Shown in pieces: positions 45,788 to 57,527 of a stretch of DNA of 64,000 nucleotides. Below the pieces are notes generated by a model. It had not been told where the DNA came from. It searched no databases and was given only the letters and a program-made list of their open reading frames with translations. The first letter of the stretch is position 1; every line of letters begins with the position of its first letter. This DNA comes from Owenia fusiformis (Eukaryota > Annelida > Polychaeta > Sabellida > Oweniidae): positions 7,631,375-7,695,374 of the forward strand of contig CAIIXF020000005.1 of NCBI GenBank assembly GCA_903813345.2, read 5' to 3'. The position numbers were made by a program, and so were the translations under genes.

Positions 45788-45793
45788 AATAAA
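45788..45793 (+). terminator. Poly(A) signal of the LamG gene
   Basis: AATAAA 82 bp after the TGA stop. The next gene on this side (LAP3) is on the other strand and converges, so this is the only gene it can serve. Confidence 0.6.
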
Positions 45794-46545
45794 AGCCAAA
45801 TGTAAAATAAACAAAACAAGCATTAAAATTATAACTGTCTTATTATTTATCATTCAGGCAGACGTATTTATCACTTGTTTACATGGTTATAGGTAACTGG
45901 ATTAGAAAATCTTTGTTAACAAATGTACAAGAAATTTTTCGACATTTTAATGAACCATGCCCCCACCCGCCAATTACTAAAAAATCATAATCCAACATAA
46001 TATCAAGTTTCTTTTCCAAGCTTGTATTCAAGAATGTAACTACCGGCTTCCGTCTCGTGATTACATAAACTACATACATAAATTGACCTGTCATTTTGAA
46101 GTCACTGTAATGATAAAAAAGCCCATCGGTTGAATTACCGAATCGTAGGCCATTTTTACTTGCTGCTAAATAAGCAGATTAACCCATTATTTAGTTCAGC
46201 GATTGGGTTTGTCACAAAGCTTCGAGCTACAGGATGCACGGCAGGTACTAGTCATGTATAAATGAGTTTGCCATCAAATTGCTATCAACGCAGTAGCATT
46301 CACGAATACAAGCTAAAGGTACAGGTGGAGGCAGGAGAAAATATAATTTCAAATGAGATTTTAATGCTTTCTTGTACTGTTCCATGTGAGATAACCCTAA
46401 GATGTCTCGCCTGGATAAATACACTCAAGTTTTCAGACAATTCTTGGCATAGGGAGTATCAACTTTGTGTCCACTGCTCTGCACTCACAAGGCCAAGGCC
46501 ATCATTTAATGATCACAAATACATATAAACTTCGGCAAACCATTT

Positions 46546-46551
46546 TTTATT
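46546..46551 (-). terminator. Poly(A) signal of LAP3
   Basis: Minus-strand AATAAA (plus TTTATT) only about 28 nt past the LAP3 stop. The 3' UTR would be very short, around 50 nt. Confidence 0.6.
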
Positions 46552-46578
46552 ATATGAAAGCATGAACATGCCTATCTT

Positions 46579-49500
46579 TTAGGTTTGTTTGGATTGTGCT
46601 AATAATCTGATGAATTCCACAATAGTCCGTGTTGGCCGACCTGAAAGAAAAAAATACATTTACATACTAGATAATAATCTTTAAAGTAAGAGAGTATCAT
46701 TCTACAGAAAGTGAATCCAAGCCGTCTGCTTTGTATCCCAACTTTTTCTTGACCCTTTTTAGCATTAATGCTTGTATGATGCCCTAGCATGGAGCCATAT
46801 TTTGCCAGTGTTTAACCAGAGACATATGTTTTATATGTCTCTGGTTTAACTTAACATTTTAGCCTCGCCTAAAATGCCCTTAATGGCAATTTAGTAAGAT
46901 TTTTGTATTGGCTTTTATAATGTGTTGGATTGTATTGTATTTTGAAATTGACAAATAGATATTGTAGTAAGTAATAAAAAGACACAGGGTGAACAATATC
47001 ACACTCTTGAGTGGAAAAGACAGTTTGGGGATGGAAAGTTCGAAATAGTCACCTTGACTTTAGCCCAGAATCAGAACTAAACTTTCATAAAAAGAAACAT
47101 CCCTTAACCCTTTTAAATGTTTAGAGGACGCAGATCTACCCCCCCAAGGATTTTTTGATAACTTTTTTCTTAGTTGGTTTCTTGACTTGAAACTTTCTGG
47201 CTTTTTTTAAAATTGAACTAGAAGTCCCATGAACACTATATTCATGAATCTGTATAAATGTATGTAACAATGTAAAAATTTTCATCTACTGTACCCTTGA
47301 TTTGGAAGATATTAATTAAATAGTACCACGGGTACTGCGGACAAATGGGAAAACTGTGGGATGCCCACCCACCCACCTGTCCAACCACCTGGTAGATGGA
47401 TAACAATATAGGCTGTTATAATAAAATGAGTAAAAAACCATCATTGATCTGTCCTTTTACCTGCCATTCCCTTGCTGAGGTAGGTAACTTCATCCTTATT
47501 TTCCATGACACCTGCGATATCAAGATGCAGCCATTGGTCATTTGTCACAAATTCCTAAAATACAAATCTTAATAGTTAAAACCACTAATGTACTTTAACT
47601 GATCCCTTTAATTAACAAGTCTATTTAAAGTATATATTTAATATGCTTTAATCATTATAAATCATTTCAAATTAAATATGTATCATCAAAATCATTTGTA
47701 TTTATTTTTATCATAGGGTCCCAGACAAGAAACAGCAGATTGCTATACATGAACAAGTACAACATTAAAGATAACAATTCTGATCATCTTCAAGTTACAT
47801 GGGAATGTAACCCAAGATATATTTCAAATCAGCTGTTGCCTACAGGGTGTTTTGTACATAATTAACATTAAAGTGTGCAAAGGTGAATAAAGCACTACAG
47901 TACATCTATGTATAACATAAAATCGCTTTGACAATTTAAAATACAAGTAGAGAGCAGTTTATTTTTGGAGTTCAGAGTTTGATGATCTGTAGATCTATGT
48001 CCTGTGAATTTTAGCTTTGCTTCAAAACTGCATACTCGTTTCCCAGTTTGATTTTCAATCACACTGGTATCAGTGGACAACTTTTCTATCCGAAAAACAA
48101 ACAAACCATCTGATTGGTGCACGTTAAAACCAGCGCACAATCAGATGATTTGTTTGTTTTACTCTAGGATCTCATTGGTCAGACTCCTTTTAAACCATAG
48201 TAAATGGCCCTTAATTATTGACTTATGAAGTTGACTGATCAGCTTCTATTTACCTTAAACATAAGAATTAGCATAATGTAGTAAGATGATATATCATTCA
48301 TCAGAATCCTCAATCAATGACAAATTAATAGGGTTTTGGGCAGAAATATCAGCCTGATATTCCAAGGTATGAACACATCATACCTTTGAAATCCAAGATG
48401 TCAAGACTGTGGATTCCTTCATATCTACTTCACCAACGAATTGCTTGTGGGGAGGTGTGTACTGGGGGAGGGGGGGGGGGAGTCTCACAAGGGCTTGTAG
48501 CTAGACTAGGAGGATTTCAGTTTCTTTGAAATATTGTTGTTTTTATTTGAAAAATAATTATCATTCAAATTTGGTTTAATTCTGGTAGGGAAGGCCAAAT
48601 CTAAAAGAGCATTATGGACCAGAAACATATCTGCAGCATGTTTAGGAAAATAACAGAACATGAAAATTATTCAGTTTTGACCAGTGGCATCGTAACTCAA
48701 ATGACACATATAAAGTTTGCATACAAGGACTACTTTACATCAAATGGAAGAAGCTTTTCAAACAATGCATATGTAAATACCCTGAGAAATGCTGCCGCTG
48801 TACATGATCCACCAGCCCTGCTGTACTTGCCAATGTTATGCACATCAGCCAGATGGCACTCAGTGACTTGCTTACTGTAGTGCTTGTATAGAGGCATTCG
48901 CCACATTCTGTCTCCAGTCTTGGCACCAGCCTTAAAACACCAAAATAATTTCTATGATGGACAATAAACCGATATAGAAAAAAACATTCAAAAACAATTT
49001 CATGTCAATAAGCCAAGATTAGGCATACTGGTTTGAGTTTTAATGGTTATACACCAAAGCAGGCCAACAGCCAGGGGACTTGTTCGATATCTTCTAAAAA
49101 TGTGGCCCTGTACCTTGTTTGCTTTCTTGAAGGATTTTCATTATATTTTGAGGTAGAAGGTAATATTTGGGCATTGTTTTCTTTAAAGGGTATTGTTTTT
49201 CAAAATTTTGACCCAAATCTTTTTCCCTACAAAAAGCTGGCTACTGGCATGCAAATAAGCAAATGTTGGTCTGCATATTAGTCTGTAATTACTACCACAG
49301 GATCATTTTTTTTGCAACAATTTCTATTAGACGGACAAATTAGAAGAAAAAGTTCTTACTAAGCCATTTTGCAAGGTTATGGCAGATGATGAAATTATGA
49401 TTTTCACTAAAATGTATATTTTTCTTGAGTTAACATTCGTGGAAACTTGAGTGACATGTAATTGACCTATTACAATACAAATACCTGCCTTATGTAAGAG

Positions 49501-52500
49501 ATCCCACATGGGAGAAGAGTTGGTAAACACACCTGTGGCAGCACTGCCCAAGGCGACATCTATTGCACCTATAATAGAAGAGTTGAACATATTATGTGTA
49601 CTTGAAGAGAGTACATGTAAATTTCAAACGATGAATATATAGAGATATATTGCTCAAGTATTTTTTCTGGAATATGAATGTTTAATATCATAAGCTTTAG
49701 CAGTACAGTATACTGTACACTCCATTGTTATTGTTATACAGGAGCTGATCTTGGAACCAACAAGGGGGGCCCATATTTGAAGTCTGGAAAAAAAATTTTG
49801 GGCCCCTAAAACCAAAAAGTGGGCCCAAATTTTGGAAAGGACGATTCTCGGTTTGGAGAACTGTCTCCTGGGCTAATATTTTTTTTCATGAAAAATATAG
49901 AAATATTACCCAAATTAAACTATGAATATTCAAAAGAGGACATTTAAATCTACAAGATGTAAAAATAACAAATTGGTCTGAAGCAGGGATAACGCTCAAT
50001 TAGACCGATTCAATAAAATACAAGTCTCGATTTGGGGAAAAAAGTTCATAAGTGTACTGCGCTAATATTTTTTTGCGAAAAATCTAGAAATATTACCCAA
50101 ATTAAATTATGACTATTCAAAAAGGACATTCAAATCTATATTATGTAAAAAAATCAAATTTGTCCGAAGCAGGGATAATGCTCATTTAGATTGATGAACT
50201 TCGTTCTCCAAACCGAGAATCGTCCTTTAAAGTTTTTTCTTTATAATTTGGCCTAAAATTAAAAACTAATATTTTAAGCCCAATTTTTTTTTCTGGGCCC
50301 ACCCGAGGGACCCCCCTTCCAAGATCCGCCAGTGCATTTCTGTTTTATAGTATGATATCGAAGGCTTTACTTGGTCCTTACATTTTAGTCTAGTCAGTAT
50401 GAGGAGGGAATTTAAGGGACATAACTTTTCATATTCATTTTATGATTTTACATATTTCTTTAAATTAATAGATTTTAGTTTTTCAGCACTTGGATTTTGT
50501 GGCCATTTTATCTCCCTGAGATGCAATTTGGACCCCTGCAATAAAACTAGGCTAGAACTCCTACCATCCATGGAAGGGTTTCGTATTACTAATGTTGTAC
50601 CTGTTAAAGTGGCCATATCCAGGATAAGCCTAGGAGAATATGTGGATTGTACATAACACAGAGCATCTGCCAGGACCAGTCTTCCCTCAGCATCTGTATT
50701 GTCTATCTAAAAAAATAAGTTGAAATAAAGTTATTTTGGCTGTGTAGAGGCTATGGAGCATGCAATGAATGAGTCATCGTAGACTTCTTTTTTTATCATA
50801 TACATATACAGTGTGAAGTGTAAATGTGTATTCTATGAAGGCTAGGGGTCACAGGCCATCAAGGTACATGTAGATTTGTACAAAAAATTATGGTTAAAAT
50901 ATGTAAGAAGATATTTTACAAATGAAATCTTTATTTTTTACAAAGAATGTTTTGTCTGAGACATGCAATGTGCTGCTATTAACCTCTTTTTCTAACATAG
51001 TAGCCTGGCCAGAACAAGTCATGTCTCTATATTTTCTCAATAACTTTCTCATTTTTGAATATTTTTTCATAAAATTTTCACAGAATAAACTTTAAAGAAT
51101 TCCTAACATACAAATTATTTTATATGGTAAATGCCTCATTAATTTCATTGTTACAACCTTTGAAAAGTAATGTCATATTCTGTTGATGGGTCATTTTTGT
51201 CGCCATTTGAAAGCATCTTTTATCTCCATCAAGTATGACAATAGGCGAGTAGTAATGCCTTTTATGGGACGAGCAGTATAGAGGCTTGAGATCATGAGGT
51301 CTTGAAATAGTATGGTGGATTTAGAACACTAAAAAAGATAAATGATCCTCTATCAAAGACTGCAATCAAACTTGTAGACCATATTAGGACAAAATGTAAT
51401 AGGAGATTTTTCGTATCTTTTTAGAAAAAATGGCGACAAAAATGACCCATCAACAGAATATGACATTACTTTTTAAAAGGTTGTAGCAATAAAATTAATG
51501 AGGCATTTACCATATAAGAACAATTGTATGTTAGGAATTCTTTAAAGTTTATACTGTGAAAATTTCATGAAAAAATATTCAAAATTGAGAAAGTTATTGA
51601 GAAAATAGATTGGCATGACTTGTTCTGGCCAGGCTACTATCTTGTATAAAAATAGAATCAAAATGTTTATTGTAATATTCTTTCATGATTGAAGTACCTG
51701 AACAGTTTTTCCATTGCTTGCTGTCACTACATCACCAGGCTTAATAGCAGAACCACTAGGCATATTTTCTGCTAGTGGCATAACACCTAAAATGTAATTG
51801 TTATTTTAATCAAAATAAAATAAAAGAACAATGAATATAATGACATTGAGATGTTTTTATGTAGACATATTATGCTTTTGGAACAGCAGCACCATAACAT
51901 TTATAATGTGATGTGCGTTTACGTATAAAATCACATATTGTCAAACATTTGAATGGAAATAACTGAAACCATATACAAATAAGAAGGATTTTGAAAAATG
52001 AAGTGATTTGTATTTCAGTCTGGTAAATTTCTGCTGAAATTCTAACACTACAACGGCTAATTTGATCGGATTTTCGGAAAAGAAGGGGGTGCGTGCCCCT
52101 GGTGCTCCCCTCTAGATTCGCTAGTGCATTTTAACATTGACTGTTGGTGTGATATAGAGACAAGAGGTTGTCTCATGTTGAACATTGATAGATAGCCAGC
52201 TATAGTTAAAATATCGAGAAAAGGATGTCTCAGTGTCTCACATAATATTGTTGGCAGCTGTAGTTGAGATATAGAGAAGAGGTTGTCTGACATTTAACAT
52301 TAATAGGTAGCTGTAGTTGAGATACAGAAAGGAGAGGTTGTATCACATTTAACAGTAGCTGTATATCAGAAACAAGTCAAATTCTTTACTTCAGAGAATA
52401 TTTTTAATTTATTGAGACTTTCGACTAATATCCCTTAGTCTTTTTTTCAAAATATAACAGCATGTATACATTTATGTGACGTCATAAACAGACAATGGAA

Positions 52501-55500
52501 AATTTAATTATGACGTCACATAAATGTATACATGCTGTTATATTTTGAAAAAGACTAAGAGATATTAGTCATGTTAGTCGAAAGTCTCAATAAATTAAAA
52601 ATATTCTCTGAAGTAAAGAATTTGACTTGTTTCTGATATATTAACCAGAGAGATGAACTTACATAGAACAGTAGCTGTATAGTCTAGCTACAAGCCCTTG
52701 TGAACCCAAAACATCCCAACATCCTGTGTGGGAAGGTGTATAGTCAAGTAGAGGGAGGGGGGTCACAGAGGGATGTAGCTAGACTAGTAACTGAAGATGA
52801 GATATAGAGAAGAGATTGTCTCATATTTAACATTAATAGGTAGCTGCAGTTGAGATATAGAGAAGAGATTGTCTCACATTTAACATAAATAGGTAGCTGC
52901 AGTTGAGATATAGAGAAGAGGTTGTCTCACATTTAACATTAATAGGTAGCTGCAGTTGAGATATAGAGAAGAGGTTGTCTCACATTTAACATTAATAGGT
53001 AGCTGCAATTGAGATATATAGAGAAGAGGTTGTCTCACATTTAACATTAATAGGTAGCTGCAATTGAGATATAGAGAGAAGAGGTTGTCTCACATTTAAC
53101 ATTAATAGGTAGCTGCAATTGAGATATAGAGAGAAGAGTCCCTGCGACACAAGCAGCTCCTCCCATGTCTGCTCTCATGGCCTCCATTCCTGCTGAGGGT
53201 TTGATAGAAATGCCTCCTCTGAAGAAATAGTGGTCAAACAAATAAATAAAAATAAAAAAGTAATGGGGATATATTTAGAATGTGAAAGTATGAAATAATT
53301 TCATAAAATATGAAACATAACTAAGAATATAAATAAAATAAGACAAAATATCCCGATTTGTCGGGGGAACAATGTTTACTCTAAATCCTATATTTCATTC
53401 AAACTTATAAGCATTTTGCTCTAAAGCATTTGCTCTAAAATTCGACCAAATCAAATGAAATAACAAGCTTTTACGCTATCAGAAGTTAGATTTCTTCTAA
53501 AAAATGGAAGCCATTTTGAATTCAGTAGTCATCTTGGAAGATCTGAACCAAATCTATCAACTGATATTTGTGTGTTTTGATGGCTTTTAAACCTTGTTCG
53601 GGTGAGATTATTGAATACAGATTAAAAGCTGAACCAAAAATCTGTAAACTTTCCACAAGTTTAAAATTCAACATGCACAATGGCCATACGTGTCAAATGT
53701 GATACCCTTTCCTACAAGGGCAAGAGGGGCAGATGAATCGTCACTCCCAGTATATGAGACTTCAAGGAATACAGACTCCTCTTGTGATCCTTGCCCAACA
53801 GCCAGAAAGCACCCCATATTCCGTTCTTTTGCCCACTCTGCATTCCTAGAGATAAACAGCAATATTTTGATCAATCAACTTTTCGTTAATCCATGATTTG
53901 GCATTTAGATTTAACCTCTTAAAAAGAGTTTAAGATCAGAGCATTTTTATATTTTGACATTTTACTATAAAATTAATAAACAGCTGATCAATATGGTACA
54001 ATTATTAAAGGGATGAAGACTCATTTCACACATTTTAAAGCATAATTAAATATTTTCAAAGTTATACACATTTTAATGAAAGGTTCAGGTTACAAGGTGA
54101 TCCTATTTGTATTTTGAGGCTTATTAGAAAGGGAATAAGAAATACCAAGGTATTGAAAACACTTATAATTTCTAATATTCTAATATTAGTGATACATATG
54201 AAATCGTAAGTGCCATGATTGAACCACTACTTCAATATACTGACCCCTCATAGTCTTTCCTTGGAAAATACACATTTATGTAAATATCTTAGAGAATAAA
54301 AAATCAACTCTTTTTTTGGGTGATGTTACATGTATGTGTGCAACCTACGTACCTGGGTGTAATCTCAACCCCTTTTATATTTCCTATTTGTTCCTGAATA
54401 GTTTCAGCAAACTTCAGTGGTGTAAGATGATTAGATGGCGTCTCCATTAGCGACCTTGCAAAGTTTTGACCCTCAGCAAGAATTCTCCCAGTTTTCCAAC
54501 CCTGTACTGCTGAACGATCAGTTGAATGGCATTCAATTTCAGGAAGTGGTTTCTTCTCAGATTTATGACGGTCATAATTGAAGAGAGACAGAACTGCCCC
54601 TTCGGCTGCAGCTTCTGCATTTCCACAGGGATCAATCTCAATTTTTTGACTCACATCACGTAATGACCTTACACCAGCTGAAAATATAGAGCATAATTCT
54701 ATTTTCAAGGTAATATGCTTACTCTCTGGCATAGTACAGGGTGGTTAGCACAATGATGGCCACACCTGGAGCATGTTGTTCAAAGGGCTGTAACATTGTA
54801 ACTATCACTCTTATGGTCATGGAATTTTGTAGGCTAATAGGAAATTGAATTATTTACAAACAAATGAGTAAAATATCTAAATTGACATAGATATGAAGAA
54901 AATGCAGGGTTGCCATTTTTTACCACCCTGTACTATTGATCATCACTCTACTTATACATTAATGATAAAGAGAGCATCTACAAAACATGTCAAGCTAAAT
55001 CAAACAGGCATACAATTTTATCTCTATTTGATATTCAAAATATCACACAAACAAGTCATTAATATGCAAAATGTCACAACCTGCCATTTGTTACAGATGC
55101 TGAATGCTGGCTGCCTAATGCTGAATATCGAACACCAACCATCAAATGCTAAACACCAGCCACAAAAAGTTGGAGATGACATGACAATTTGACACAACGT
55201 GTGATGGTGATGTTACAACATAATAGCCCTATTTCCTCTCTATTACAAAGCAGGTGAATTTACACTACTATTTTCTTACAAATTATTTTTTATTTAACAC
55301 TGTAAGTTACACATTCCAGCTAATTTGCATAATGTGCATAACAAACCAGGATCTTACCAGCTATAGCAGATCTGACATTTTCACTTCGGGGATTCCATCC
55401 TTCTGCTTCATCATAGGCTGGCAGTTGAGGCTTCCCTAGTCCAACTAGACTGATGCTGGTGTATGTGTCATCTGCTCCATGAAGAACACGACAAGCCCCT

Positions 55501-57274
55501 TGCTTAAGATCTCCACCACAACTGTAACAAATATTAGAACTATCATATCTCAATCTCAGGCTTCCCTGGTCCAACTAGGCTGATGCTGGTGTATGTGTCA
55601 TCTGCTCCATGAAGAACACGACAAGCCCCTTGCTTAAGATCTCCTCCACAACTGTAACAAATATTAGAACTATCATATCTCAATATCAGGCTTCCCTGGT
55701 CCAACAAGGCTGATGCTGGTGTATGTCATCTGCTCCATGAAGAACACGACAAGCCCCTTGCTTAAGATCTCCACCACAACTGTAACAAATATTAGAACTA
55801 TCATATCTCAATCTCAGGCCTCAAAAAACTTCTTATCCTTTTAATAATTGACTGAATAATTTTGAGAACTGATGAGTGAACATGTGTAGATAAAAAAGGA
55901 CAATAAAGTTATGATATATAGTATAACAGAAATTTAATAACCATCCTTAAATGTAAATTGATAAACAGGAAAACAGGTCAAAGCAAGAACAGCAATTACC
56001 AATTTGTTACTTTTAGTTTAGAGACTTACACTTGAACAAGTTGTGTTAATTTTCCACCAGTCTTTGTATCTATTTCCCTTGCAGTTGGGGTAAGTTCAAC
56101 ATGTTTATCTTCCGTCACATAAGCTCCAACAATCAGCCCCCGTCGAGACTGGAATTTAAGGATGCATGTATATCTATGAATTACAATGAAGTAAAATCTT
56201 ACTAAATTGAGCATCTTAAGTTGTATAGGAAAATTCTCTGGTTTCAGCCAATTTTTTAGAGCCTGGGATTCAAGAGGCTCAAGAGGTTAAGGTTCAGCTG
56301 GAAAGTAACATTTTGGTAAAAAATTGCTATACCTGCACATGTTATTTTCTGGTACAGAATTAAGTATGAAGGCATATGTGTATTTCCTTGCTTTTTTCAG
56401 GAAAGTATCATTACACTGTCTACTTTTAGTAAACCTGGAAACAGGTCAATGGTAGCTCCTGTGTTGTCTGGAAACTTTGAAAGAAAATTTGGAAAAAAAG
56501 AAATTGTGAAATATCAGAATTTCCTGGAGTTCCCATTGAACTCCTACTAGATATTCTTAAAGAAGACAGTGTAATGATACTTTCCTGAAAAAAGCAAGGC
56601 AATTGACACATGTCTTCTTACTTTATTTTGTACCAGAAAATAACATGTGCTGGTATAGCAATTTTTTACCAAAATGTTACTTTCCAGCTGTACCTTAAAT
56701 GCAAACCATTTGTATATTTTGGATTGCTTGTGGTTAAGCTCACAACTTTGCGGCCTATTGTATTTTCTCTAACATTTTATTTTAGAAAAGATCATCATGG
56801 CTAAAATCATAATATACTTCACAGGTTTATGGGGGGTTTACTGCGCATATAATATAGGTTACTCACTTCGTGAGGCATGTTAGATTTTGAAACTTATGTA
56901 TAGCAGAATTAGTCACAGTTATCCCATTCCCGGAACGTCCGGGAACGGGATAAAGTCACAGCCTTTGACATGTCTAGGTTAAATATAGGAATATGGTTAT
57001 TCGGAATGAGTTATATGTTCCTGAAAATAAGACTCAGATTACTTAATCTGGATTTTATTTCTTTGCTGAATTATCACCCACCATTTTTCAAAAAATTGTA
57101 CTACATATATACATGCACTTTAATCAAGTATTTTGTTATCCTTACCGGGCTAGATTCACAGTGGTGTAATCGTTTAACCAAATTACATTTGTTTTTCTTT
57201 GTTATTTGAGCTCGAAAAGCAGCATTTATTGTTTTTAAATGTAAATTTGAAATGTACTTCATGGGCGCTGACAT
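46579..57274 (-). CDS. LAP3: LAP3, cytosolic/mitochondrial leucine aminopeptidase (M17), complete
   Basis: Twelve minus-strand exons: 57274-57146, 56148-56030, 55521-55358, 54677-54353, 53845-53690, 53218-53094, 51786-51698, 50706-50601, 49568-49489, 48930-48781, 47554-47461, 46640-46579. The join is in phase: 532 residues against about 519 in human. The protein removes N-terminal leucine and other residues as a di-metal hexamer. Conserved metal and catalytic stretches are intact: [54 protein letters not shown] and [12 protein letters not shown]. The first exon encodes a basic, hydroxylated leader ([20 protein letters not shown]), compatible with a mitochondrial pre-sequence. An ACTTCCGG ETS-type motif lies 37 nt upstream of the ATG. 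Oddities: intron 9 needs a GC donor, exon 6 has seeded an intronic minisatellite, and part of exon 3 is triplicated. Confidence 0.95.
46810..46850. repeat. Perfect 18-bp stem, 5-nt loop hairpin in LAP3 intron 11
   Basis: GTTTAACCAGAGACATAT, loop GTTTT, then the exact reverse complement. It is the shortest perfect hairpin in the window. Its function is unknown. Confidence 0.85.
49741..50337 (-). mobile_element. Poly-G/poly-C terminal foldback element, copy 2, with an element nested inside
   Basis: The outer ends (GATCTTGGAACCAACAAGGG on the left, CTTCCAAGATCCGCCAGTGC on the right) are those of the 14786 element in reverse. Inside, GGACGATTCTCGGTTTGGAG (49839) and CTCCAAACCGAGAATCGTCC (ends 50215) form a second inverted pair. 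That pair encloses two tandem copies of about 180 bp (GCTAATATTTTTTT to GAAGCAGGGATAA). It lies in LAP3 intron 8 (49569-50600). Confidence 0.72.
51000..51637. mobile_element. TA-flanked MITE, 638 bp, 210-bp inverted ends, in LAP3 intron 7
   Basis: Left GTAGCCTGGCCAGAACAAGT, right ACTTGTTCTGGCCAGGCTAC, paired with few changes for about 210 bp to CATTTTTGTCGCCATTT. TA lies directly outside both ends (50998-50999, 51638-51639). It makes up about two thirds of the intron 50707-51697. Confidence 0.85.
52105..53139. repeat. LAP3 exon-6-derived minisatellite, 53-55 bp units, old and young blocks
   Basis: The young block, 52799-53139, has six full units of GAGATATAGAGAAGAGGTTG-TCTCACATTTAACATTAATAGGTAGCTGCAGTT, then runs into the functional exon edge. 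The old block, about 52105-52345, has about four diverged units. On the minus strand each young unit repeats the codons for [14 protein letters not shown], the AAAT/GTGAGA donor, and an internal TGCAG acceptor-like site. The 3' 45 nt of exon 6 is therefore the end unit of the array. Confidence 0.9.
52364..52638. mobile_element. Near-perfect palindromic MITE, 275 bp, inside the minisatellite
   Basis: The left arm TATCAGAAACAAGTCAAATT runs to ATTTATGTGACGTCAT. The right arm is its reverse complement with very few changes, leaving a spacer of about 24 bp (AAACAGACAATGGAAAATTT). TA is present outside both ends. It separates the old and young blocks of the LAP3 minisatellite. Confidence 0.85.
55070..55205 (-). 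repeat. GTCACAACC/TTGGTG-type dispersed repeat, reverse copy
   Basis: The reverse complement carries CCAACTTTTTGTGGCTGGTG and GGTTGGTGTTCGAT, then CTGTAACAAATGGCAGGTTG, in the same order as in the 18991-19123 element. It lies in LAP3 intron 3. Confidence 0.6.
55428..55816. repeat. Tandem triplication (130 bp) of LAP3 exon 3 5' part plus acceptor
   Basis: TGCTTAAGAT recurs at 55501, 55631 and 55759; the third copy has lost two bases (GTATGTCATC for GTATGTGTCATC). Each copy keeps the minus-strand acceptor TTGTTACAG and about 90 nt of exon. Only the copy nearest exon 4 continues into the full exon and a donor. The two extra copies reach a TGA with no donor. Confidence 0.92.
56291..56694. mobile_element. 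TTAA-flanked MITE, 404 bp, in LAP3 intron 1
   Basis: TTAA is directly outside both ends (56287-56290, 56695-56698), as for piggyBac-type insertions. The inverted ends GGTTCAGCTGGAAAGTAACA and TGTTACTTTCCAGCTGTACC pair for about 130 bp with short gaps (through AAAAAAGCAAGG). Confidence 0.8.
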
Positions 57275-57310
57275 CTTGAAATATTACCCAGAACACCCCA
57301 AAAGATGTAA

Positions 57311-57318
57311 ACTTCCGG
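57311..57318 (-). promoter_or_regulatory. ETS-type motif upstream of LAP3
   Basis: ACTTCCGG on the plus strand (CCGGAAGT on the coding strand), 37 nt before the ATG. This is typical of TATA-less housekeeping promoters. A motif match only. Confidence 0.35.
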
Positions 57319-57527
57319 GTAAAGTTTTTATTCCATTTTTTTCATTATTTCCATTACTTGGCGTTATACAGGCTTCCTAATCACATGTTCATGAGAGGTA
57401 ATAGCATTGGGTACTTTTGAAAATAATTTTACCTCGATTGTAGGTGTAGTTTTGTGTCACATTCAGTTTCAGTGTTCACTCTTACTGTAGATTTTGAATT
57501 TTGAGTCTGAAGCCTCTGAAGCACATG

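Noticed and set aside
49485-49488. GT donor four bases past the chosen GC donor in LAP3
   Set aside because: It ends the exon in the wrong phase for the only nearby acceptor and would destroy the conserved TGDRMWRMP stretch.
55556-55811. Extra LAP3 exons
   Set aside because: The duplicated segments have acceptors but reach a stop without a donor, so they cannot be functional internal exons.
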